A DNA stretch of 64,000 nucleotides, from positions 17,448,071-17,512,070 of the forward strand of contig CM033118.1 of the NCBI GenBank assembly GCA_019321725.1. The letters are read 5' to 3'. This document shows, in pieces, positions 39,101-49,952 of this stretch; positions within the stretch are counted from its first letter, which is position 1, and every line of letters starts with the position of its first letter. Source of the DNA: Paulownia fortunei. Its lineage: Eukaryota; Streptophyta; Magnoliopsida; Lamiales; Paulowniaceae. The position numbers were made by a program, and so were the translations under genes. The notes under the pieces were generated by a model. The model ran no database searches. It was not told where the DNA came from and saw only the letters and a list, made by a program, of their open reading frames with translations.

Positions 39101-41663
39101 ACTGTAATGCAATTGAAACCATTTCAGACATGTAAATCATCCGGAAGCTGTTGCAGATGCTATTCAAAGACTTTGGCCAATCTTCAAAGCAATCTTTGAT
39201 ATGTCAGTGCTAAGATCTGCCATTTTAGTAGATATTTTATTTGTGTTGTATTGGATACTTGAACCCAGATAATTTTGAGCTCAAATACTTGTGCTGCAGT
39301 CGTTCTTGGGACATGCGGACTATGGAATCTCTTTGTCGAGCATGCAAAAATGCTGTAAGTTTGCTGAACGATGACCTTTGCCTTCTGGGTTATTTCGGAG
39401 GTTCTTGTGTTGGTTAACAATACAAGTGATGTCAGACACTATCTGCTTTGAATATTATGTTTACTGTATTTTACATATATCAATGTGAAGAGTATTTCAT
39501 TTATTGTGGGACATGGCGTCCATGGTAAATCTAGTGTGCTTATTATGGGCTTCTCATGTGGTGTGTTTTCTTCTCTGTTGTGTTATTAGAGCTGACGCTT
39601 GTAGTTTTATGACATCCATATTTTTGCATTTTTTCACTTAATTGGATCATATGGTCTTTTTCACCTCTGTCGTTATTCTTCCTTTACAAATATTCCACAT
39701 ATCGGAAGGATTCCAATAGCGTATCATATTATTTTTCTCTCATTTGTTTTATGCAATCTTATTAGCCTTGTAACATTTTGTGGACTACAATCCGTTTTAA
39801 TTTGTGTGTGCTAGTCACTTGCTCGTTAGGTAGTTTTCCTGATAGCTAATGTTGCTTTTCTAGGTGAGAACCTCTAAAACTCTTATGGGAGTTACAGTTG
39901 GTGTAATGCTTGAGGAGATACAAGGGTTATACAAACAGCATCAGCAGCCTTGTTTCCTCTATCTCTCTAGTGAAGTTATCAAGGTTCTTATTCCTAGTGC
40001 TTTTACTGTATTAACATATTATTCAATTTTTTATCTTAAGCTGTAATTGGAACCCTCTTTTGTAGATATTTGGGTCAGATCCATCTTGTACAAACTATTT
40101 GAAACTCCTGATTGAATCTCTCTTCAACCATACAACGTTTATGCTTACAAAAATTCAGGTGCGGTCTCAATCAATAAATTGTCTTTCCATTTCTTGAAAT
40201 TGTCTACATTATTGTGTTTCTGATACTATTTCCCTCTTACAGGACTTCGCTTCCCGACCTGACTTGGTAGATGATTGTTTCTTGTTGGCATCAAGGTGTA
40301 TACGTTATTGTCCTCAGTTATTTTTTCAGTCTCCTGTATTTCCTTGTTTAGTGGACTGTTCAATGATTGGCATCACCGTACAGCACAGGTTAACTCTCTC
40401 TCTCTCTCTCTCAGCACGCTTGTGTTATGGGCAGAATATACATTTTACGTATGCACCTGCAGACGTGGCCATGTGCATGGTTTATTAATTTTCTGGTGAC
40501 CAGTGACCCTTGAGAAGTTAACACTCCTGGTGCCTGATATTCTTAATATTTCTTGCAACCCTGTCCCCTTGCATGGAATTCTGGTATATAGCATGATAAA
40601 GATAGAAAATGTGATAGATTAATGTATGTGCTGGTGATGGATAAGATTATCTACTCTACTCCTGCTACTTGCATTATTGCGCTGGCCCTATGTTATGGCA
40701 TTTTAACATGGGTCAGAATGTTGAAAGCCTGACGTATTGCCTTTTTGTGTTTGGTTCTGTCTGGCAAAGGCATGGATCCGATAAATATTTGTAAGAACAT
40801 CTTTCATCCTTATGCCTCACCAGTTTCTGATAATCATGAAATCAAATATTTTTACACAGTATGTCGAACATATGGCCTCTCCTTTTGTGCCAGTGTCACT
40901 TTAAAATTGTTCCAGGCCCATTTTCTTCTTATGTACAAGTATGGCAATATTTTAGTGAAACTTAATAGAGGATGGCCATATAGTACTACTTGAAAACTGT
41001 ACTTCCTTTCTCTGTATTAGTTGAGTAGTCCCCTCATACATAACCAGCATGATCTTGATGAGATACAATAAGGAACTGAAGCTGTTACCATTTCACTGCA
41101 GGGAAGCTTCCAATTCCATACTGAATTTCTTATCGGATGTTTTTGATATTGCAAACTCTAGTCAGGGAAAGCCTTATGCATCTATTCGGGACAATGTGAT
41201 CATCCCGAGAGGTGCTGTGATCACCAGAATTCTTGTAGCTGCTCTGACAGGAGCACTTCCAAGTTCGCGGCTAGAAACGGTTATCTGGATTTCTAACCCC
41301 TTGACCAGAGATACATCCAATAGTTTACAAAGATGATGGCTACTAGTTGTTATTCTGAAACTTGCTTTTTCCATTTTGCTCTAGGTAACATATGCACTGT
41401 TTGCTCTTACACGGGCCTATGGTGTAAAAGCTTTAGAGTGGGCAAAGGAGAGCATTTCCTTAATTCCATCAAACGCGGTTACAGAGGTGGAAAGGTCAAG
41501 ATTTTTGCAAGCTTTGGCAGATGCAGCCTCTGGTGCAGCTATAAACGGCCTAATGATTCCCGTTGAAGAATTGTCAGAGGTTTGCCGACGTAACAGATCA
41601 GTTCAAGAAATTGTTCAAGGATCTTTGAGGCCACTTGAGCTAAACATGGTCTCTGTATTATAG
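21172..41663 (+). CDS. MOS14: Transportin-3/importin-13-type nuclear import receptor, MOS14 orthologue
   Basis: 27 coding exons: 21172-21294, 24922-24999, 25085-25147, 26009-26056, 26128-26274, 27292-27423, 28189-28229, 29113-29204, 30095-30222, 33028-33103, 33350-33470, 33546-33645, 34367-34448, 36251-36333, 37326-37445, 37654-37705, 37857-38012, 38597-38720, 38797-38878, 38955-39043, 39128-39202, 39300-39354, 39864-39983, 40066-40158, 40243-40388, 41102-41279, 41385-41663. All junctions are GT-AG and in frame; the product is 960 residues, the usual size. The N terminus (MELQNTVKEALNALYHHPDD) opens an importin-beta-type HEAT-repeat superhelix, and conserved blocks such as AFASWLRLRH, SMTFNFWHSL and ELSEVCRRNRSVQEIVQGSL follow in family order. 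Arabidopsis MOS14 binds Ran-GTP and carries serine/arginine-rich splicing factors into the nucleus; it is needed for correct splicing of some immune receptor genes. Intron 1 is 3.6 kb and intron 9 is 2.8 kb. No frame break was found. Confidence 0.97.
22379..22397. repeat. (TA)n microsatellite in MOS14 intron 1
   Basis: A pure TA run of about nine to ten units lies in the first intron. Confidence 0.8.
22886..23090. repeat. Diverged duplication in MOS14 intron 1
   Basis: A segment at about 22888-22958 (GGCCATATAACAATTTCC, then CTTGCT, then ATTCCTGTTGATTTAAA) recurs at about 23014-23088 (GGCCATATAATAGTTTCC, CTTGCT, ATTCCTATTGATTTAAA). The copies are about 127 bp apart and clearly diverged. Confidence 0.65.
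28512..28637. repeat. 63-bp tandem duplication in MOS14 intron 7
   Basis: The unit starting ATATGAAAGTCTTGGCTT at 28512 repeats at 28575, both followed by CTATGATGTCA and AGGAATG. A third, shortened end-piece (ACACCAACAATTTAG) follows. Copies differ at several bases. Confidence 0.75.
29944..29960. repeat. (CT)n microsatellite in MOS14 intron 8
   Basis: A CT run is followed by GTCTG. Similar CT runs occur at 26318-26338 (intron 5) and 40395-40413 (intron 25). Confidence 0.75.
31491..32204. mobile_element. PIF/Harbinger-like MITE in MOS14 intron 9
   Basis: The left end reads GGCCTTATATGGTTGTG and the inverted right end reads GGCCTTGTATGTTCCC, so the terminal inverted repeat is about GGCCTTRTATG. 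Both ends are flanked by ATA (31488-31490 and 32205-32207), a possible 3-bp target duplication. Plant Tourist/PIF-Harbinger MITEs commonly begin GGCCTTGTTT and make 3-bp duplications, usually TWA, so ATA is slightly off type. The 714-bp interior has no transposase and contains a tandem duplication of about 125 bp. Confidence 0.55.
31715..31965. repeat. Tandem duplication of about 125 bp inside the MITE
   Basis: ACTTTGAATATTTAATTTGA, ATATGATATTT, GGTCCCATT and AATGATGTAGTTTGAAAA occur in order twice (from about 31731 and 31850). A partial third copy with GGGTCTCACTAGTGTAATTTG follows at 31966-31990. Confidence 0.7.
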
Positions 41664-43974
41664 TGTTGAGTGACAGAGAAGGGCTATTTTTTCTCCGCCC
41701 TTGTCTTCGGTTGAGGCAGTTTTCGTTTTGCTTTTGTATTTGTATATTGTTCATCATTTGCCAATTCATATAGGTTGCATGGGAGAGAGGGGTTGTGTTG
41801 TTGTGTTTTACTTTGAAAATTACATATATTTTTTCCATTGATAAAAGGACTAGTACAATTCAGTAAGTTGGTGAAATTGTCTTGGCTTGGTCATTTTTTG
41901 GGGGCAAAAATCATTTTTGTGTCATAATTTGGTTTTCGATGTAATATCTTATGATTTTTGTTAGGTCTTCTTCAGTTTTACAGTGTAAAGAACCAAATAT
42001 GCATTGCAGTTGTGTTTAAGTACCTGTGCAGAGTTGATTAAAGTTGCCTTTATGTTTTATTTATTTATTTTTTGTTTTTAAAGTTAAAAATACTTGGTAA
42101 AAGTCGCCGTCATCTACGTAATATATGGTTTATACGTATTTGATGGCGTGCAACATTTTATATGAAATTGATTTTAATCACCTATTCAGTTTATACGTAT
42201 TTGGTTTATACATTTTCGTTGGACGCACATGATTTTAGGAGTAAGACAATTTTCATTTTGTGTTTATGCTCTTATGTTTTGAATTTTGAGTGATCAATGT
42301 CATGAAAACTGTGTTGTCCTATGTTTATATCTCATTTCCTTTGTAGAATTGTTGAGAATGCATCCCATACTGTGCAACTAACAGGGCTCTTGCTCCTTAT
42401 GTTTTTATGAATGAGATGTTCTAAAGTAAGATTTTTATGTTTATTTGTCCTTAAAAGTATCTGTTCAATAATTTTGGTGCCAAATTATCAGTTTTGACAA
42501 AGTATTTACCTTTAACTAGATGTCAAAAACACTAAAAAGATTGCCAAGGAAGCATTGAGTTGTTATAAGGAGGTTTTGAAACTTTGAAATCTTATGTAAG
42601 AAATTTACTGAAAGTGGGAGTTTATATATCTATTTTAAATAGTAGTCGATAGTTGTTGGTATTTGACAATAAGTAATTGTTAATTCTTAATTAATTATTG
42701 ATTTAACACTTAGAACTAATTATTGCATACCAAAAAAATGAAAACAAAAAACTATTAAGATTGTACTAGATGGTTTTTTTGGTTAGATAAAATTCATGAA
42801 ATTAAATAAAAGTGAATGGGGGATTTATAAAGAGAAGCATCAAATTAGGGGTAGCTAGTCCAAAAAAGAAATCACAAGGGAGGAATCTTGTTCCCACTCA
42901 CTTTACTCGAGCATTTCTATATGCACCGTGATATTGTCATATCGGTATTTAACCCTTTGTTTAATCTTAATTTTTCCTAAATTTTTCATTTTAATACAAA
43001 TGCCAAGAATCAAAATCAGGGCATGATTGGTATACAATGCAGGGAACATGTTTAGATGCATATAGGAAGAACATATTCTTCCCATTTTGAGTCTTTGAAA
43101 ACTATACAAAAAAAAAAAAACAAAAAAAAAAAATCATTATTTCTGGGAAGTATGAAAGGGATCCAGCCACTAAGCTGCAGTTCAAAGGCCTGAGATCAGA
43201 AAAGATAATACCTAACATTAATTTGCTGGTGTGTAGGAATCAATTATATCCATTAGCCTGTCCATAAACAAGAAATGGACCCTAAAATTAGTACAAGAAT
43301 TTGAAATGAACTTTCTACTCATCAAATCATCAATAATTTTCAAGATTTATAGTTTTTTATGGTATTGGGATTGAACTTGGGAAGGTTTCTGATTGTAAAA
43401 GTTTGTTGTATTTTGATTTCATTTACTGCAGTATAAAGTTAAATTGCTCTTATTGTTCTCCAAAAGTTGCTCGTCTCTTTAGTTTCATGTTGAAATGGGA
43501 GAGTATAAGCCATATATTTGGACTTGCTTTTTGTTCTTGATGAACAAAAATGGGGAGTACTAGACAAGGGAGAACCTGTATCTCACATGATAAACTTCAT
43601 ACTAATGGTATCCAAATACGTAAGTAACATGTTTTATACTTAAATTTCAAGTAGAAATTTTATATCACCCATTTGAATACTACCCAATTAAGTTTATGAG
43701 TTCTTGAATGTATACATAATGATGTTATAAAATATAACAACAACGTTATCTTGAATTATTCAACAATTTATAAACCATTTTAGATAATATCCACTTCAGT
43801 AGCATGGAATCAGCCTAACTTGAAAATTCATTTTTTTTACTAGCATACTAACTTTACTTCAAAACCAAGTCTCTTGTGCTTATAAATGCACAACACAATT
43901 AAACTTGACAAATACATCTGCAACAATCTCCTCTTATCTTGAGAGCAATCACATCTGGTTTAGGATTAGCCCAA
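41664..43974. other. MOS14 3' flank and upstream region of the small 44-kb gene
   Basis: The first few hundred bases should be the MOS14 3' untranslated region. Beyond, the DNA is AT-rich, with poly-A tracts at 43111-43131. No other gene is seen. A TATA box for the next gene is at 43881-43887. Confidence 0.5.
43881..43887 (+). promoter_or_regulatory. Probable TATA box of the small 44-kb gene
   Basis: TATAAAT in the context CTTATAAATGC lies 94 bp before the ATG at 43975. Position is suitable for a plant TATA promoter with a leader of about 60 nt. Confidence 0.45.
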
Positions 43975-44430
43975 ATGAACACTTCCATGAATAGAAAAGG
44001 CAAGAATAACAAATCCCTTTGTGAGAAATCAATGAAGATGGTGGCCAACTTTGTCAGGCTATCATCATTTTCCATAGACAAGATGAGCCTCACAACACCA
44101 CCACCTCCACCACCACCAACGGCTGCCGGAAAACACCAGGTACTGGGCTCCTTCAATATAGGTTTCAATGATCCACCGCGATCAGTAGGTTCATTACCAT
44201 GGCGCCTCAAGTCACAAGAGCCTCAGAGAAGCTCAAAGGCCAAGTCTTACTTGCTTGAGGCCTTGGATGAAGGGAATACCAATACTTTTGTGGTGAGTGA
44301 AGAGGAAAGTGTGGATGGAAAGGCCTCAGAGTATATAAGAAAAGTGCATGAGAAGAACAGAAATAATTCAGATGAGACATCAAATCTTGGTACCTATATA
44401 ATGCCTCCCCCACCTCTTATCAGAATGTAG
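43975..44430 (+). CDS. Small plant protein, possibly DUF761-related
   Basis: One exon encodes 151 residues from the first ATG to TAG. The N terminus is basic. A run of seven prolines lies at residues 42-48, followed by DPPRSVGSLPWRLKS (67-80). The C-terminal part has SKAKSYLLEALDEG (87-100), then VDGKASEYIRKVHEKNR (113-129). That last segment resembles the short C-terminal DUF761 motif of plant proteins (V-D-x-K-A-x-E-F/Y-I-x-K-x-H-E), with ESVD just before it. No signal peptide or membrane span is seen. Codon content and a TATA box at the right distance support a real gene. I cannot give a function; the DUF761 link is an inference from the pattern. Confidence 0.7.
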   Translation: MNTSMNRKGKNNKSLCEKSMKMVANFVRLSSFSIDKMSLTTPPPPPPPTAAGKHQVLGSFNIGFNDPPRSVGSLPWRLKSQEPQRSSKAKSYLLEALDEGNTNTFVVSEEESVDGKASEYIRKVHEKNRNNSDETSNLGTYIMPPPPLIRM

Positions 44431-46427
44431 TAATTTTCTTCATATGTAGTTCGGATCTTTTATTATAAATGTGTATTGTATATTACATATGCACGCTATG
44501 TGTATAAATATTTATAAATATAAATTTAAAAATTAATCATATGAACATGGCGTGCATGTATAATATTTAATACAAAATACAATACAACATTATAATAAAA
44601 AATTCGCTGCACATTAGTGTATCTAGTGAGTCTTTTATTTGCTTTTTTCTCTATTTGTCCTTTATTCCCAAGTTTTAATGTGTCTCTTTTTAGAATTCCC
44701 ATAAATGAAAGGTCTCTTTTTTAATGATCTTGTGTTCCCTCTGTTCAAAAAAAATTATTGCTTTGTTGATTTTGTATAATATAAAGGATCTGTTTAATGT
44801 TTTAGCTAACTTATTATATAGTTTTTTTGTTATTTTAATATTCATATTATTAAAATTTTAAATTTTATTCAATTTGATTGCAAACAATTGATTAGAACTG
44901 AATGTGTGTTATTATATAAAAAAATATAGTTAAATTGATTAGTCAACAATCCAAACTACAGATGAAGTATATTTTTAGTTTCATAAAGGTTTACTCCATG
45001 CATCCTCACTTTTACCATTCTAACTAAATTAAGTTTTCATAAAAATTGGAAAATCTGAATGTCAAATTAAGAGAATATATCAATTTCTAAGTGAACATTA
45101 CAAGAAAACCTGGTTTCAATTTTTAGAGACTTCGATATTTTGCCTGAAAAATACATATATTTGTTCAAAATTAATTTAGATTTTTGCTGACTTATGTTTG
45201 ATGAAAATACAAAAAATGGATTTTGGAAAACACTTTGAGATGGAAGATGGGTGAAGTTGCAATTTAGCTACAAATCAAGTTGGACTGACATAAAATTTCA
45301 TTGGTAAATTATAATGTAAAATTAGAGAAACAATCTATACATATCAATCATTACTTCAAAAGGGTAATACAAAATTACAAAATGTCTTGATTTCTTTTTT
45401 TTATTATTTCATATTAAGATAAGCTATAAATTTATTTAAAAAAATGCAAAATGAAGAATCCGAACTTAATGATTTCGCATTTTAGGAATTTTGGGATATT
45501 TGATCTACAATTGAAAATATTTCTTTATGATCATGTTCCATTAAATTATTAAGCAAATATAACTAGTTGTGAATAGGGGTATTTTTGGAATTTAGATAAA
45601 TTCGATGTGAACTAACTCTAGTTTATTTATATCGGACTTGTAATTTTTAAATTCAAATCCATCCCTAATAGAGTTACTTGAATCGAACTAGTCCATAAGT
45701 TTTTACAATATTTTTGCAAAAATAATAAAAAATAAAAAATAAATTAATAATTCCAAACATATATGTGAGACTTACATAAAAATCGTATATCTTTTTGAAG
45801 GGTCATGTATCCTAATTGACAAAAAAAATTCTAATAGCATAGACTATGTAGTATGAAGCCAGACCATCGAGTTAACTTTTTTTTTAATCTAAAATAGCCC
45901 ATCTTTTTATAGGGCCTTAATTGGTAAGCCCATCAGTCCATAGAGCTTCAAATTAATCCAAATCTCATACCATTATGGGCCTTATGAATTTACTGGATCA
46001 GGGATGAGCCCAATCTCATTGGTAACATTTCTTACTTTAATCATTGTTTCTTATTTTTACAGAATTACAATTGAAAATGAAAACATAAAAAAAAAAATCT
46101 CATAAAAAAAGAAAAAAATTCAATCTTTTATTGTATTCAATAAAACCTAATACTAACAACTGTACCAAACAATCCAATCACAATTCAATACTCTAACTAA
46201 TCTATAGTCAATTCACCTCCTTTTCTACTTCACAATTAACATTGATACATTTGTGATTAAACTATATGGTGATTTCTGACGTGGATTTAAGACTTTATGA
46301 AATAACAATTTGAAGCAATCCCATATTATTGTGCAAAATCTAATATAAAATTGAAAAGAAGTCATAACTAATTTTTTATTTATCAAACGACCCATCTCTT
46401 ATATATTAACGTATGTCTATAGTTGCC

Positions 46428-46600
46428 TCCAGTTGAAGTAGTGCAATATAAAAACGTTTGAGTTATAACATTGAGGATCAATAATTCAAATCCCCATAAA
46501 GCACTTTGATCATTTGTGGGTGTGTTCGTTGGTGGGTAAGCTATCGAACTCACTTTTGGATCTCATGTGAGATAAACTATATGAAAAAATTAACGTGTCG
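46428..46600 (+). mobile_element. Possible tRNA-derived SINE
   Basis: TAGTGCAATATAAAAACG resembles a degraded A box. About 40 bp later, GGATCAATAATTCAAATCCCC resembles a B box (GGTTCAAATCC type). The spacing is tRNA-like. The tail contains GGGTGTGTTCGTTGGTGGGTAAG. No clear poly-A/T tail or target duplication was seen, so the call is weak. Confidence 0.35.
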
Positions 46601-47515
46601 AATGTCCACTTTTAGTATATATAAACTATTGTTACATCAACTCCTAAAATTAATCAAATAAAAAATAGACATTTAAATTTAAAAAAAAAAGAAATACGTT
46701 TTTAGTTTTTAACTCTCAAATAGTCACAATTATGTAACTATATAATTAATTTCATATGAAATCCATATGGGACCAGAGATCGATGCTTCTTACATATTAC
46801 CTGTCTAACTTCATCCATTCCCCAAATAATAACTTCTTTAATTATTATGAATTCTTTTACATATATAAATAAAAATAATTAACTACACGAATCAGGTGGT
46901 TCCAAAATCCCTAGTTTGAAAAATATTGCAACACCAATTCTCTGAGGAAGATCTTACAAATACGCTTGACAAGTATTGCCCACAATAATCCAATGCACTG
47001 TTTCATAGAGATGCTTAAATCAAAATTTCTGAGACCCTTTTTTTTATTTATTTTTGAAGAATTGCATCAGTGAAATTGGGCTTTTGAAACCACATCTGCT
47101 GAGAACCGGCAATGAAAACTTGAGGTTCTGCAGTAAGTGGAAAGAATCAATACAAATGCACCAGAAAAAAAAAAAAAAACAAACAAAAAAAGCATTTTCT
47201 GCCTACACAATTACATCTTTGGATAATGCAAGTTATTATGAATGCCACCCAAAGGAATTAAAAGTCCCACAATCCCACTTAACTTACCATTACAATTAAT
47301 GAGAATTGAGACCAGATTTTATCCATATTCATGAAATATAAAAACTCTCTCAAGTGCCACAAAGCCTACACCACATTCTTAAAGAAGAAAATCCAGCCAT
47401 ATACACATTTTCGGATTTTTTTATTTTAATTTATATTTTTCGTGTTATAAAAACCAAACTGCAAAATACTTTTATTTTAAGTATATATCATTCACGTCAA
47501 ATATATATTTAAAAA

Positions 47516-47613
47516 AATATTTTATATATTTGTATTGTAAAATCTGACGTGCAGAAAAAGAAAAAATATTTTATATATATGTATTGTAAAATCTGTCATG
47601 CAGAAAAAGAACA
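47516..47613. repeat. 49-bp tandem duplication
   Basis: AATATTTTATATAT, TGTATTGTAAAATCTG and GCAGAAAAAGAA occur twice in order, with the GTATTGTAAAATCTG phrase at 47532 and 47581. Confidence 0.75.
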
Positions 47614-47938
47614 AATTGCAATATACATTGACAAATTTAAGGCTGTGCAGTGTGGACATCACTAGACAAATAAAATGCAAACATACGAAAGGGTATTAAT
47701 AATTGTTCTCTAATTTATTCTAAACCACAAAGAAAGGAGACAAAAAACAAGCTTAAGTATTAGCATAAAAGGAAAACAGAGCATGATATTTCTCCAGTCT
47801 GTACAATGCATAGATGGATTTCAAGTCAAGGTAGTTGCGCAATCTATTTCTTAATCAAATATCTATATCTTCTTAATTAAATGTTTCTAATTAAGATGAA
47901 CCCTTTTTTTTTTTTAATCTTTTTCAAACGTTTCTTCC

Positions 47939-49867
47939 TCAAGCAACACTTATGATACTGTCTCCATTTTTTAAGCTTGAGAACACCTGGAAAGCTGAGT
48001 CCCTAGTTGATGACTGATCCTGCCCTGATGACAATGACAGCCTCAACGACAATGGTGATGTCTCAATAGGCACTTGCTGATTTAAGTTAAGATCAAACAT
48101 TGTCGAGGAAGTAGGCATAGGAAGTACTGGAACTTGATGCATAAGCATTGCCGATGAATTGCTCACTCGGGCACTTTGACCAAAGGCTGAGTTTTCCATT
48201 GGATTCCCACCTTGCATTGATAATAGAACAGGGCCAACAGCCACGGGGAAAGGCACAACTGAGAATCCATTGATATTGGAAGTTACAGGTAGAGGCACAG
48301 AGTTTCGCTGTGGAATTGGCTGAGCTGGGCTGCCTTGATGGTTTCTACCCTCTTCCACCGGCATTAAAGTAACCTAATCACAACAAAGAAAAACCCAAAA
48401 ATCATTAGATCACACCACATTGAGACAGAATCTTGAAAAAGTTATTTTTTCATAAGCAACCAAATCCTTAAATATATGTTAGTTAAACAATAGAAGCAAC
48501 AATGGCAAACCACATTGCTTAGCACTCAGAAAGTTCTGTCTTTACTTTTGACCTAAAAAGGGAATTAGTGTCTCTCAAAACTTCAAAGGAATAAACATAG
48601 TGCTCTCCAGACAATTTTTCAGAAAATGCTTGTCGCCAACTGATAGAATGAATATATGCTGCACTTACTTTATCGACCAAAATAAAACAGCTTCAAATTC
48701 AAGAACAACAAACATAAGATCCAATCATTTGTTTCATATGAATTATACACAGAAAAAACACAAACATATAACAACCAATAAAAGATTTACCGAGTCAGTG
48801 GTTATGTCAAAGAGGCTAGAACGACGGCGACGACGATTAAGGTTACTCCGGCGGAGGAAGTATTTCTGAGCATGGCTAGCAACTTGGGTTGGTGTGCGAG
48901 TCTTGACATAATTTCTAGAGATTCCTCTCCAGTCCCCTTTTCCAACCTTCTGCAATCCAATGAGGAATAGCTTGTGCTCTTCCTCTGTCCACGGGACTCC
49001 TGCAAACAAATCCAAACCAATGGAATGTGGATCAGAATTCGATTAACCAAAAAACAAAACATAAATCAGGAAAAGTAATATAGATGATACACTAAATCCA
49101 ATCCAATGATCTTTCTTCCTCTTAGCATATTCATTAATGTTCACCCCTCAAACAGATTATTTTTTTCCATTTTCTTTTCAGAAACAAAATTTACATACTT
49201 CTATTCAATATTTTTAAGTGTAAACATACAAATCAACATCCTGCATATTAGATGAATTATTCTAAGATAGATAATTTCACAAAAGCAAACCAAATCATGA
49301 ATCATCCAAATAGAGAAATTCACACACCACGAAAAATCGCGTGTTAGATTTTCTATTCCAGCAAACAATCAATTCTACATAAAACTAATCTCATCAAGCG
49401 AACCATAGAAAATATGAAGAAAAAAAAAAGAAAAGGAAAAAGAAGTCAAAACTTTCATGATCAGAACATTAATTACAGAAATCTCGATAGTCAACCAAAA
49501 AGTAATTCCACCAATAAAGTTGAGAAACTTCTAAGCAAAAGAGATGATCGAAGATCTGACCTCGCTTACGCTCGCCACCCCCGTTGGAAGGCTGCGGGAC
49601 AGCGTCATCAGCGGAGGCGTAACCGGCGGCTCCACCACCCTCCGCAGCCGCCGCCTTCGGCAACTCATGACCACTCTTGTCACTCTGATTGCTAGTATTA
49701 CTAACAGGCTCGTATTCAGATAGATTATTCATACTGACGCTCTTCCTCATGGGATCAACTTTCACTCTGACGCCAAACAGCATAATCTCGCCACCACTAC
49801 CACCACCAATAGAGCAACTTCCGCCACCGCTCACGGCCGCGGACGGCGACTCGCTGCAGAGCGACAT
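47939..49867 (-). CDS. Single-repeat SHAQKYF MYB transcription factor with EAR-like motifs
   Basis: Coding exons on the minus strand are 49867-49561, 48999-48791 and 48373-47939; introns are GT-AG and the product is 316 residues. The start is the ATG at 49865-49867; upstream in-frame codons lack ATG. Residues 30-35 are LFGVRV, followed by [12 protein letters not shown], a signature of this MYB group. The DNA-binding repeat is at 104-153 ([11 protein letters not shown] to [10 protein letters not shown], with SHAQKYF at 144-150), followed by a basic NRRRRR nuclear-localisation-like stretch at 157-162. Group members bind I-box/TATCCA-type sites and act in sugar, light or hormone responses. The C-terminal half carries FDLNLN (265-270) and LSLRLSL (280-286), both EAR-like, so repression is likely. 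The N-terminal CCHC zinc knuckle of many relatives is absent. Splitting the Myb repeat coding from the rest by introns is typical of the group. Confidence 0.95.
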
Positions 49868-49942
49868 TGGTTTCTCTCCTACTGATCTCAATACAATGGG
49901 GAAAAAAAGGGTTAATGAATGAATGGTGGAAAGAGTGGAGTC

Positions 49943-49952
49943 GCTTTTATAC
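49943..49952 (-). promoter_or_regulatory. Probable TATA box of the MYB gene
   Basis: On the minus strand the sequence reads GTATAAAAGC, about 76-85 bp upstream of the ATG. An ACGT core (TCACGTTTCC on this strand) lies at 49971-49981, a possible bZIP/bHLH site. Confidence 0.55.

Larger units (their letters stand above)
44431..47938. other. AT-rich intergenic DNA
   Basis: This lies between the small gene and the 3' end of the MYB gene. It holds a possible tRNA-derived SINE (46428-46600) and a 49-bp tandem duplication (47516-47613). The stretch just before 47939 should be the MYB 3' untranslated region. No gene is seen. Confidence 0.5.

Noticed and set aside
40745..40993. 82-codon frame between MOS14 exons 25 and 26
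   Set aside because: It lies wholly inside an intron that is bounded by consensus GT-AG sites in the correct phase.
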